Shown piece after piece: positions 11,666 to 21,579 of a stretch of 64,000 bases of DNA. A program made the translations under genes and the position numbers. Under the pieces are notes generated by a model. The model ran no database searches. It had not been told where the DNA came from and worked only from the letters and a program-made list of their open reading frames with translations. The DNA is from Endocalyx cinctus (lineage: Eukaryota > Ascomycota > Sordariomycetes > Amphisphaeriales > Apiosporaceae): NCBI GenBank assembly GCA_001600455.1, contig BCKC01000001.1:3870441-3934440 (forward strand), written 5' to 3'. Position 1 is the first letter of the stretch. Every line of letters begins with the position of its first letter.

Positions 11666-13203
11666 ATGAGATTATTCCGTTGTGCCGGTATTAGTTCTAT
11701 ACCATTCAAACTTGTCCCTGTCCCTGTTACTTCTCCGTTCGCTACTCGTGCATCTTCAAGATCATTCTCTATATACCCATCTCTCAAAATGACTATCCAA
11801 CTAGGTGATGCTGATAAGAGACACAAGGTGACCGTCATCGGTTCCGGTAACTGGTGGGTATATTTGTCTCCTTAGTTTTTGATGCTTCTTTTTTTTTTTT
11901 TAGTATGCTATTTATACGCAACTATATACATATATCAGCCCCATTTTTCCCATGTCAAGTACATTTATAGCTAATGTCCCTGCTATGATAATAAATTAGG
12001 GGTTCGACCATCTCTAAGATCGTCGCCGAGAATACCAAGGCTCATCCGCACATTTTCGTGGAGCAGGTACAGATGTGGGTGTACGAGGAAGACGTTACCT
12101 ATGACGACAAGACACACAAGCTCACAGATATTATCAACACCCATCACGAAAATGTGAAATACCTACCCAATATCAAGCTACCCGATAACCTGATTGCGAA
12201 CCCTTCGCTTGAAGATGCTGTCAAGGACTCCAGCATCCTAATATTCAACTTGCCCCACCAGTTTATCCACCGTATCTGTGATCAGCTGAAGGGAAAGATT
12301 GTGCCTTTTGCCCGAGGCATATCATGTATCAAGGGCGTCAACGTGTCGGACGAGGGCGTCTCCCTCTTCTCCGAGTGGATAGGGGACGGCCTGGGCATAT
12401 ACTGCGGTGCCCTGTCGGGGGCGAACATCGCCTCCGAAATCGCTGCTGAGAAGTGGTCCGAGACCACGGTTGCGTACGACCCGCCGCCCATGGACAACTC
12501 GCGGACTCCGTCTCGAGTTAACACGCCGCGGTCCGCCACGCCCATGCGTAACGCTAACGGCAACTCGAACTCGCTCAGCATAACACCGCTGGCCGACATG
12601 CAGCACAAGGACGCCCGCGGCAGGACGAGCAAGACCCGCCTGACGCCCCTGCCGGCCGACTACCCGCCCCTCGACCACGAGACTTTCAAGACCCTCTTCC
12701 ACCGTCCTTACTTCCACGTCCGGCTAGTATCGGACGTCGCCGGCGTTTCCCTCGGAGGCGCCCTGAAAAATATCGTTGCCCTCGCGGCCGGCTTCGTGGA
12801 CGGCAAGGGGTGGGGGGACAACGCCAAGGCCGCCGTCATGCGCATCGGACTCCTAGAGATGGTGAAGTTCGGTAAAGAGTTCTTCGGGGAGACCGTGTCG
12901 GCCGAAACTTTCACGGTCGAGAGCGCGGGAGTGGCCGATCTCATCACGAGCTGCAGCGGTGGCCGCAACTTCCGCTGCGCCCGCCTGGCCGTCGAGCGCG
13001 GCATCTCGGTTCAGGAAGTCGAGCAGACGGAACTGAACGGTCAGAAGCTTCAGGGTACCAGCACCGCCGTCGAAGTCAACTCGTTCCTTAAGCGCCGGCA
13101 ACTCGAACAGGAGTACCCCTTGTTCACGGCCGTCTTCAACATTCTCGAGGGTCTCAACACGGTTGACGACATTCCGGAACTGGTCGCGAGAACGGATGCG
13201 TAG
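11666..13203 (+). CDS. GPD1: NAD-dependent glycerol-3-phosphate dehydrogenase
   Basis: Reduces dihydroxyacetone phosphate to glycerol 3-phosphate for glycerol (osmolyte) and lipid synthesis. Exons 11666-11853 and 12000-13203 give 463 residues. The dinucleotide motif [13 protein letters not shown] spans the splice junction, and [32 protein letters not shown] and [19 protein letters not shown] are family signatures. The first 41 residues are basic, Ser-rich and almost free of acidic residues ([15 protein letters not shown]), like a mitochondrial presequence. A second ATG at 11789 begins [16 protein letters not shown], gives 422 residues and has a better context (A at -3; the first has T). About 50 extra residues rich in Ser/Thr-Pro ([27 protein letters not shown]) lie before FHRPYFHVR compared with yeast Gpd1. 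The downstream gene is convergent. The core of exon 2 is GC-rich. Confidence 0.95.
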
Positions 13204-13769
13204 AATGTGTTTCTCGATCAATTCTTTCTCGGTCGTACGGCGCGAGCAAAAACCATATAAATGATTGAAAGACGAGAAGTTGTTTTCCCTAATAAACCCG
13301 AGTTTTGATACAGCTATGTATGGTGGGGGTTCGTTACTCATCAATCGCAGATATATTAATACAACGATGGTCAGCAAAAGAGAAGAAGGATATTTCACTT
13401 CCTAGCTTTGATGGTCAGAGAATGAAAGATAGCGCTTTTTTTTTTCTTGTTGTCGTTTTTGTTCCCGCAATTATTCGGATAGAGGGAATGGGATATAACG
13501 TGGGGATTATAAAAGGGAAGGTTACAAGCGAAAAGGTTAGACTCAGGGTATCGACTAAATGGCCTCATGTGGCAATATACAGCAATACATGGTACACAAA
13601 TAGATTAAAAGACGCGGTTCTCCACCTGGAGATACTTATAAATCTATACCCATCACCAAACCCCAGAATAATATCCCCCCCTTTTTTTGGGTGTGTATCC
13701 GTCGATACTTAGTAATTACTTCAAGTATATAATTTACAAATTAAACGATTATTTCCCCCTCGTTATGGT
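13204..13769. other. Convergent intergenic region
   Basis: AT-rich 3' regions of the GPD gene (plus) and the GGCT-like gene (minus). No gene supported. Confidence 0.6.
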
Positions 13770-15053
13770 TTACCAGTCTTGGAGTAGTCGGTTCTTTTCG
13801 TCGGCAGAAGCTTTATCCCATTTATTGCCAATTCTCCTATTCCTATCTTCATCCTCTTCCATAGTCCTCTCTCCATCTCCGAAAACGGGTTTAAACACGT
13901 AGTCGTATAGGAGCCACATCAAGTTAAAGGAAACCGTCATGACCGTGCCCAGCCACCTAGGTACGTCGCCGTCCTTGTCCGGCACCAGCCGACCCAGGCC
14001 GAAGATCAAAGCGATAAAGGGCAGGACACATATCGCAAGAAGCACGCGGCCGATCTCCTGCCTCATCGTCGTGATCGTGTACGGCTCAAGCGAAGCCAGG
14101 TAAGCCTGGTACTCGGCCGGGAGCTCGTGCTCGCGCGCGCCATCCCGCAGCAGATTCAGGTACCGGAGGGAAGGCTGGGCGTAGTCCGGGTCGGGACGAT
14201 GGACGGGAAGAATTAGACGGCGGAGGAGCTTCTTGAGACCCTTTTTCTTGTCCGGGTCGTCGTCGTCGTCGTCGTCGCCGTCAGGTAGGTCGGGTAAGCG
14301 GGGCGCGTATAAAGTATGAGCGAAAAACGGCTTAGGCAACTCGGGGATGGGTGGCTTCTCCGGCACGCTCACGGCAGGAGGGAGGGCGACGCACGGCGTG
14401 TAGACGTCCTTGTAAGAGGCTCCGCCGCCTTCGGTCGCGATAATCTTGGCGTAGTCGGATCGGGTCACCTCGTAGACTACGCCGTAGAGGCCTTTGTTCC
14501 AGGCGATTTTTCGTCGGCGTAACCCTTGCGTCTCTCCCCCTTCTTCCGGAATTTGGGTCGTCGTCGTCGTCTGGCCGTCTCCGGGCGGCGCGATGGGAGG
14601 ATGCGGCGGTAGCTTCGGGGGGTTCGGGAGCGGCGGCTTGGGCAGCTTGCGCGGGGCGACGTTGGCGAAACATGGTTCTTGGTACGGCAGGCCCGGTAAG
14701 TCGAAGGTGAGGTCGAAGGCGGGCGCCGATACGTTGATCTGGCTGATGGGCTTGATGCCGCGGGTGCCGAGGAAAGTCTCGGCCGCGAGGTTGGATCCGT
14801 ACGCTAGGTATAGTATCGTGGAGGATGCAGAGGGGTTATCATCGTCGGGAGAAGACGCCTGCGCTAGTCGTTCGGGAGACGTTCGCGGCGTTGGAATATT
14901 ATTCGATATGGCTTTCTTTTGATGCCGAAGGGAGGAAGTGGATGATCCGACGGCAGTTAATATAGATTTGGCGAGTAAACATGATCTTTGCGAAGAGTCG
15001 ATCGGAGCAGGAGGACCTTCCTCCATGATAGATTCCGCCGCACGTCTACCCAT
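13770..15053 (-). CDS. GGCT-like (gamma-glutamylcyclotransferase fold) protein with membrane-anchored C-terminus
   Basis: One uninterrupted frame of 427 residues. Residues about 80-230 hold the GGCT fold: LYLAYGSNLAAETF contains the YGSNL signature, and GVVYEVTRSDYAKIIATEGG has the conserved Glu that acts as acid/base in this family. Between these strands is a Pro-rich insert (about residues 150-180) with TTTTT. After the domain come an Asp-rich run encoded by a GTC microsatellite (14260-14280), a basic patch and two hydrophobic segments (VLLAICVLPFIALIFGLG and VMTVSFNLMWLLYDYVF) that should anchor the protein in a membrane. Family enzymes release 5-oxoproline from gamma-glutamyl amines or peptides. 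Activity and location here are inferred. It is divergent from the lipase-like gene, with 676 bp between the starts. Confidence 0.8.
   Translation of the reverse strand: MGRRAAESIMEEGPPAPIDSSQRSCLLAKSILTAVGSSTSSLRHQKKAISNNIPTPRTSPERLAQASSPDDDNPSASSTILYLAYGSNLAAETFLGTRGIKPISQINVSAPAFDLTFDLPGLPYQEPCFANVAPRKLPKPPLPNPPKLPPHPPIAPPGDGQTTTTTQIPEEGGETQGLRRRKIAWNKGLYGVVYEVTRSDYAKIIATEGGGASYKDVYTPCVALPPAVSVPEKPPIPELPKPFFAHTLYAPRLPDLPDGDDDDDDDPDKKKGLKKLLRRLILPVHRPDPDYAQPSLRYLNLLRDGAREHELPAEYQAYLASLEPYTITTMRQEIGRVLLAICVLPFIALIFGLGRLVPDKDGDVPRWLGTVMTVSFNLMWLLYDYVFKPVFGDGERTMEEDEDRNRRIGNKWDKASADEKNRLLQDW
14260..14280. repeat. In-frame (GTC)n coding microsatellite
   Basis: Seven-fold trinucleotide run inside the GGCT-like gene, encoding consecutive Asp residues on the minus strand. 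Likely length-variable between strains (inference). Confidence 0.8.
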
Positions 15054-15729
15054 GATAAATATTTATTTGATGAGGTACAGAATTGTATTGATTTTAGATC
15101 GATAAGTTCGTTGGGAAAAAACGGTTATAGAAATCGGCGACGATACGGTAGATAATATAATCATCTAATCTACTTACAAATCTCGGGAACTTATTACGTA
15201 GCTTACGTAGCTGAAGAGTAACTAAAGGGTACTTACAGGAAGTCCCCGATTGTCCGAGTGGGGGATGTCCATGTTTCAGTAACTTACTGATAAGATTTCT
15301 GAATCAGCTAACCAAAAAAAAAAACCCGACGGCAACGGACAAATTACATTCATCAGCTCCTTGGTTTATCATCCCAAAGATTTCTATAACAAGATATCCC
15401 TAAGATTAATAAAGTAAATATTACTTTACTTATAAGCTCTCTTCTATCTGTTTCTAGGACGTAAAGTAAGGCATTACTTACCGTATACTTTTCTTTCGAA
15501 GGAATACGCCTATTTAGTGTAACTCAATGGTTCGATGAAAAATAAATGCTTGGCTGGCTAAGCTGAAAAAGATTCACACCTCGGAAACCAGGTAAGAAAG
15601 GCTGGGGGTGTTCCCCGTCTTGTTTTCGTAAGACCTAAAGTCTTCTATCAGGGTCATTTTAAGTAGGTAATCCTCTTTTTTGTTCAACTCGAGAAAGGCA
15701 TGACAATCGAGAATAAGATAAAATAAAAG
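15054..15729. other. Shared promoter region of two divergent genes
   Basis: 676 bp between the start codons of the GGCT-like gene (minus) and the lipase-like gene (plus). AT-rich, with repeated GTAAAGTA/ACTTAC-like short motifs. No coding signal. Confidence 0.5.
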
Positions 15730-16726
15730 ATGGTGCAGGAAATAGAGGGAACTTTCACCGTTGACGGTGCGGAACTGTACACGAAATCATGGCTGGTTCG
15801 TATCCACTTCCCAATTTATAAATAGATTTTTATTTATTCGTTAACCGCGTGTTTGTATCTACATACAGCCTGATGGCCCGCCCAGGGCTAAAATGATCAT
15901 TGTTCACGGATTCAGCGATCACATTAACCTTTACTCCGACTTCTTCCCCTCCCTGGCGCGCCGCGGCGTCGCCGTTCATGGCTACGACCAACGCGGGTGG
16001 GGCCGAAGTGTGCGGAAGCCGGCCGACAAGGGGATGTCGGGACCGACGGAAACGGTACTGGCCGACCTAGCGGTGTTTATAAAGCGGCATCTTCCTTCGA
16101 AGGGAAACGACGCGGACGGGAACGCTCCCTTGTTCGTCCTGGGCCACTCGATGGGCGGCGGCAACGTCATCGCCCTCGCCTGCGCGCCCGAGTACGAGGA
16201 GGAGATCGTGTCCCGGGTGCGGGGCTGGATCCTCGAGGCGCCCTTCGTCAGCTTTCCCGCCGAGACGAAGCCGAGCTGGCTCACGATCGCGGCGGGGAAG
16301 CTGGCGGCCAACGTCCTCCCGCACTTCGCGCTAACGCGACATTTCCCCGCCGAGTACCTCTCGCGTGACCCCGAGGTGTGGCGCGAGGCCGAGGCCGATC
16401 CGCTGTGCCACGATACGATGACGCTGGAGAGCGCGGCTTCCTTCTTGCGCATGACGGAGAATATCGCCAGCGACGACGGGATGAGGTTGAGCGGATACGT
16501 AAAGAGGCTGCTCGTCACGTTCGGCTCGATGGATAAGCTGGCTAATATAGAGGGGACGAAACAGTGGTACGATCGTCAGACGATCGAGGACGCGAGCTTT
16601 AAAGAGTACGAAGGCATGTATCACATGATGCATTCGGATGTAGGCAAGGAGACGTTTTATCAAGATGTTGGTGATTGGATCTTGTCCAGATGCGGCGAGG
16701 ATCCGGATGCGAATGCTAAGCCGTGA
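15730..16726 (+). CDS. Alpha/beta hydrolase, monoacylglycerol lipase-like (Yju3 type)
   Basis: Exons 15730-15795 and 15869-16726 give 307 residues, near the normal size of fungal monoglyceride lipases. MIIVHGFSDHINLY supplies the oxyanion-hole HG, VLGHSMGGGNV holds the nucleophile Ser in GHSMG, FGSMDKLANIEG the likely Asp and EGMYHMMHSD the His. Family members hydrolyse monoacylglycerols at lipid droplets or the ER membrane. There is no signal peptide, so it is probably intracellular. The intron starts with the less usual donor GTTCGT, but the join ELYTKSWL/PDGPPRAK matches the family's usual N-terminus. The middle of exon 2 is very GC-rich and the end is AT-richer. The close lipase relationship is confident; the exact substrate is inferred. 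Confidence 0.92.
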
Positions 16727-16843
16727 GCACGACGTCAATTATATTTATATAAATAAACTGTTTAGATTATTCAAATTACTAAGTTACATGTAGCTTTATA
16801 ATCGTGTAAAGGCCTTCGAATTAACACCACTAGACTACTCTTT

Positions 16844-17438
16844 CTATGTAGCAGCATTATCAACGTCCGCCGGAGTTGTCACTCTCTTTTGATGAAGTGG
16901 GCGGTCATCAACATCATCCAGTTCATAGTCCCGTAAGCCGGATGGATGCGAGCGCGACGGCCGGTTGATTGACCCGTCCGAGTCGGGTATTATGTTGTTA
17001 TTGAAGTAGACATCCCTATTCTCGGCCGTCCTCGACAAATACTCGAGGTGCTTTAGGCGCCTGATAAGCTCGCGCGGGTTACTTTCCGGCCCCATGGTGA
17101 TCCAGTTCTTCCATTTCTTGAATGACTTGAGGATACACCAGAAGATAAAGAGAATGAATTGCTATTTAAGAACAAAATTATAGGCGTTAGTTTTCCGTTC
17201 AATATTTTCCCACCGAAGCTGAAAGAAAAAGAGGAAAGGGGGGGGGGGGGGGGGGGGAAAAATAATGTAACGNNNNNNNNNNNNNNNNNNNNNNNNNNNN
17301 NNNNNNNNNNNNNNNNNNNNNNNNNNNNNNNNNNNNNNNNNNNNNNNNNNNNNNNNNNNNNNNNNNNNNNNNNNNNNNNNNNNNNNNNNNNNNNNNNNNN
17401 NNNNNNNNNNNNNNNNNNNNNNNNNNNNNNNNNNNNNN

Positions 17439-17477
<39 letters not shown>

Positions 17478-19799
17478 CCGTTCCATAAGCGGCGAATATT
17501 TTCAGGGCGAGTTTGTCGGAGTAGTCCCAGAACGTGGCGCTTGCGAAGACAAAGATGATCAGGCACCCCGCTAACCCTATCCACGCTACATACGGCTGTC
17601 CCCAGATCAACACTGTAAAAATTCAGGGTTAGCAAGCAACTCTAGCTATTTTCTAATATGTCCTGAAGAAGACCACCGCTAAGATTAGGGGGTTAAAAGG
17701 AAGGGAGAGAAGAAAAAAAACCGTTAAGATGACTAACAAGTCTGAACATCCCGTTTATAATGCGAAGAATCTCGAACGAATCTTTGATATCCTTGTTCTC
17801 TCAAGTCGTCTGCATACATACGTGTCCTAGCTATGATCAGAGATAATACCATCATGTGAGTGTGCGATTTCTATCTCAACTTACCATCTTTCATACCGGA
17901 TGAAGGCGATGCAAATGGCTGCCCAGGAAATAACGCAGGAGACACTTGACGTAATTGAGATAAAGTCGATTGCCTATATTTCTCTGCCTTAGGGGACGTC
18001 TTATTCGAAGGAGATAAAAAAAAAGAAAAGGGAAAACGCAGAAAATATAAACTAACGTTGGAAATTGAAGTCTTGTATGGCTCTTGATCTACTAGCTTCA
18101 AGAATGGTAGGAAATAGAATAGTAAGACCGACCATAAGAGGCCCGCGGCGGGAGCGCCGGTAGCCTCCCAGACGGTACTCAGCCTCTTGAATTTCCTGCT
18201 TATAGCGTTCCTCCCGAGAATTCGATAGGTCAAGCCGTAGAGGGTGCGGCTCGCGATATAGAGAGAGGTGTTCGCTGCCGAGAGGACGCTAAAGACGAGA
18301 GCGCCGTTTATGACGCCGGCGCCGATGTCGCTGAACCTCTTCACCGCGATGACGACGACGCTGCTGCTGCTCCCGACCCCCATGCCCTGGATGGCCGTCG
18401 AAGCGGGGAGGTCGCTACGTACGATACCGCCGTACGCGATGGGGAGATTTGGATCATCCCATTTAACGGTGAGGGCGATGGCGACGGTGAGGAAGAGGTA
18501 CATGCTCAGTACAGCACCGTGAATGATTCGCGACGACCATCGGATGGCGTTAGGTGGTTTGGCTTCGAAGGCGGCCATGATCGTTGACTCGATGCCAATG
18601 TAACCATAAGCAATCGCAGGCGCAGCTAGTCTGTATAATAACAAGATTGTTAAAATATGGTCGGTCTAGGACGAAATGATTAGAGGGGGGGAAAACGTAC
18701 GCAAAAGCCTCGAAATTATTCCTTGTTAAGTCCTTGTTATGCTCAAACGTAAGCGGGATATCTGTTTCTGTGAGTATTCCTGTTCTGTACTTGACCAAGG
18801 GGAAGGGGAAGCGGTGCCATACCTTGGTCAGATCGTCCTATGTATGTGTACGAATGATCAGCTATCGGGGAATATATTCTTACTCGACTCAAATACTAAT
18901 TTAATGGGTGTGTTCCTACCATAAATAACATAGAGCGTGATCGTGACGCCGAAGAGAAGCAGCGTTTTTAGAAAGCCACCGATCGTCTCCACGACACCGA
19001 AATACTTCAAGCTTGTGTGGTGAGTATGTCGCACTTCATGTCCGGTGTAGGCTGGGATGAAAGCTTACCCAAACGCCGCTCAAGTTGAGAAAGAATAAAA
19101 GGACGGGAGCGATGCCATATATGAGAAACGGGACTAAGAAGTTTTCGGGGCCATAATAAGTTAAGAGATCTCCGGCTTGGATGACTTGCGTCGCGGCGAC
19201 CGAAGAGAAAGAATACCTAGCAGCAAATGTTGATTATTAATTACCGAACAACTAGGGGCTTGAGTAAAAAACAATAGAGTGTGCCTTGATAATTAAGCGA
19301 TCTAATAATTGATTCTCTTAACAGCTTTCAAAGAAAAGGGAAAAAAGAAAATACCGACCAGTAGCAAATAGCAACAACCCAAGCGAGTTCTTCGTCCACG
19401 AACGCGTGGATGTACTCGAAGATACCGTTGGGCGCCGGAAATACTTGGACGAACTCGCTCACAACTTCGCCGACGCAGAAAGCGATCAATCCTAGGATAA
19501 TAACACCAAGGATCATGCCTAACGGACCAGCCAGCGCCAGGACCTGGCCATTGTCGGTAAAGACGCCGGTGCCAATCACGGAGCTGATGACGATGAACTG
19601 CAGCTCAGAGGGGGTTGAATTAGTGCGAGGACCAAAAAAGACGACCATTAACAATGGGCGAGGTAGTCATACAAAGATCTGGGTGCCGGACAACTCTTGA
19701 CTTAACGGAACAGGCAACAAAGTTTAGCAGAGTTCTGAAATACGTCTATATTCGGCGAACTTACCGGAGTTGAGGCTCACTGTCGGTCGGAAATGACAT
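16844..19799 (-). CDS. Amino-acid permease, APC superfamily, 12 exons
   Basis: Plasma-membrane amino-acid transporter of the fungal APC/YAT type. On the minus strand I join exons 19799-19765, 19700-19673, 19597-19359, 19216-19069, 19004-18920, 18837-18823, 18767-18701, 18630-18057, 17973-17885, 17826-17738, 17612-17479 and 17161-16844, in total 1821 nt or 606 residues. Family signatures are SGTQIFFIVISSVIGTGVF in the first helix, APAIAYGYIGIESTIMAAFE, NGALVFSVLSAANTSLYIAS and CVISWAAICIAFIRYERW. The hydrophobic segments fit 12 membrane spans, and the cytosolic tail ends in TTPADVDNAAT. Exons of 15 and 28 nt are needed to keep the frame and conserved motifs. The last intron (17162-17478) contains poly-C and the assembly gap, so its full sequence is unknown but the coding part looks complete. 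It is divergent from the small gene at 20416. Substrate not predictable from the sequence. Confidence 0.88.
17238..17474. repeat. Poly-G tracts flanking an assembly gap
   Basis: G runs at 17238-17257 (20 nt) and 17439-17474 (36 nt) border the N block. On the minus strand they are poly-C inside the last intron of the permease gene. Confidence 0.9.
17273..17438. other. Assembly gap (166 N)
   Basis: Undetermined bases inside a permease intron, between two poly-G tracts that probably blocked sequencing or assembly. Confidence 0.99.
18823..18837 (-). other. 15-nt micro-exon of the permease gene
   Basis: On the minus strand GACGATCTGACCAAG is bordered by an AG acceptor (18839-18838) and a GT donor (18822-18821). 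It joins LYVIYG to ETDIPLTFEHN through RSDQ in frame. The frame cannot be closed without it using the neighbouring sites. Confidence 0.7.
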
Positions 19800-19865
19800 C
19801 GTTGTTGCAGATTTACCACATTAATATAACCTACGAGTATCCATGACTGTGATGATGTGAATTAT

Positions 19866-19900
<35 letters not shown>

Positions 19901-20415
19901 AGAATTGGTTATTAAGAGGAGTTGTATGGGATATGTCAGACCTCCTTCCAGAGGGTGCCTGAACTAATCCGAAAGGCTGGTTCAGCAGAACAAATATAGA
20001 ATGAATAGGTATGTTTCAATAGTATGTTATCAGCCCCACGAGTCCTTTAGGCAAGCGTCAAAATTCCAGGGTTCCTATAGAAGCCGTAGCCGTACCAATA
20101 CTGGCCGGGCTGTACAAGTAAGTGTATGTATGACGTGGGCGTTTCCCTCGTGACTATGGCTGTTAGGGGCCTCCAGCAGGGTTTTAGGTCGCCGCACACC
20201 ATTGTTCAGATGATTAGATACCATAATGAAGAGTTATGGAATCCGTAAGTACAGCTTTATCATGATGGTAGTTGGTTAAAAACCCTTATTTCACCCTTTC
20301 AACTCGTTTTTGTAGAATTTCCTCCAGACCTGATCACCTACATATTTCTACTCAAATTCATAGTTACATTGAAACTGAGCACGAGACGGATACGTTACGA
20401 AGATATTATTCCAGC
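19800..20415. other. Divergent promoter region
   Basis: Between the permease start (minus) and the small unknown gene (plus). Contains a (GA)n run at 19866-19890. An upstream exon of the small gene cannot be excluded near 20310. Confidence 0.5.
19866..19890. repeat. (GA)n microsatellite
   Basis: About twelve GA units, followed by CAGAGAGA. Confidence 0.9.
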
Positions 20416-21001
20416 ATGGTTCAAGTTTGTTTGGATCCCAAACTTTCACGATACATCGACCTAGATAAGCAGCTACAAGCCTATCTGCAGGCGAAGTACA
20501 AAGATCAGTATGGATCAGATCTGGATTTTGAGATAATGGTGGGTCAACTCTTTTATTCAAAATCTACGGACAGGTTTTTCAACCTCTCCCCCACAAAGAA
20601 AGATGACGAGAATAATGCATATTAGATAACTTACCAGCAAGGCGTTTCATTTTTGTTCAATTTAGCATCGCAACGAGAGGTGGTATTTTACTTTGCCCGA
20701 GAAAGAAGAGATGACGCAGGTAAGTCTTTCTAGAACTAACGCGGGGGGATGTGCATTTTCTTTTGCTGACACCGAGATCCCTACCTTTTAGCAACAATTA
20801 AGGCAAGTCATCAGTCGGCCCCTCTATTAGTTTCCATTGCTTCTTATTTTTTTCGTTGCCTCTCTCGCCCTACTTTGTGCGCTAACATTGCCACTTTCGG
20901 TCAACAGAGAAATGACCAACGCTATCGTTGAAAGGCATGAAGAAGAGGCACAGCAGCAGCAGGGGCAGAATCAGCAGGCAGACACGGGCCGAATGAATTA
21001 A
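20416..21001 (+). CDS. Small Gln-rich protein of unknown function, four exons
   Basis: Not recognised. Exons 20416-20538, 20666-20719, 20792-20802 and 20908-21001 join to 282 nt, 93 residues. The product begins MVQVCLDPKLSRYIDLDKQL, is helical and charged in the middle (HRNERWYFTLPEKEEMTQ) and ends in a Gln-rich tail (EEEAQQQQGQNQQADTGRMN). It has no signal peptide or membrane span. Exon 3 is only 11 nt, and the intron after it would be of the rare GC-AG type (AAG/GCAAGT). The multiple-of-three total and good splice contexts support the model, but the frame is open upstream to 20272, so an additional 5' exon is possible. It could also be an over-predicted gene. Confidence 0.5.
20803..20907 (+). 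other. Candidate GC-AG intron
   Basis: The donor reads AAG/GCAAGT, identical to the consensus apart from C for T at intron position 2, and the acceptor reads TCAACAG. Such introns are a known minor class in fungi. Confidence 0.5.
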
Positions 21002-21579
21002 GACTTGTGGAATACCGAGGCTCTATCGATCGACGTGCAGTATTTATTGGGCTGACAGCCAGTAATATCAGGGTGGCGGGAAGAGACTTTATGATTCAGC
21101 TGAAAGAAACCCTTAACACACCCCTTGAGTGGCTTAAAACCCAGGATGATTTTTCGCCCCGTTCAGTTTCAATTTAGTTTTTAATGAATACCTAATGATA
21201 TTTGTTTCAAGATGATATATCCTGTATAATAAGAGTAATGAGGCTGTGTAGTTTTTCGTGACATTTGAAAATTCCAAAACACTATACTCTGTGGTGGCAT
21301 ACAAAAATACCATTGAGTATTGAGTAAGAGAACAATCTCATGACTAGTAAATTTGAAGACTTTTCAGGGTATATTCCCGTCTTAAGATCAGCAGTGGCTC
21401 AGCCGTAAGAAATGGTAGATTAGTGGTGATATCTGTCTGCCATGGCATACATCGGATATGACCGTTCGACGGTAGTGTAAAAATTGTAGCATGAATTTCG
21501 CATAAGATAAATCCACCAAGTATCATGCCTCATTATCCTAGACATAATCTTCTCTTTTCATAAAATTTCAATACTTTAA
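21002..21579. other. Intergenic spacer
   Basis: AT-rich spacer between two plus-strand genes with no coding signal. Confidence 0.6.

Noticed and set aside
17053..17613. 186-residue minus-strand frame crossing the gap
   Set aside because: Runs through poly-C and N bases; the real exons on either side use different boundaries and frame.
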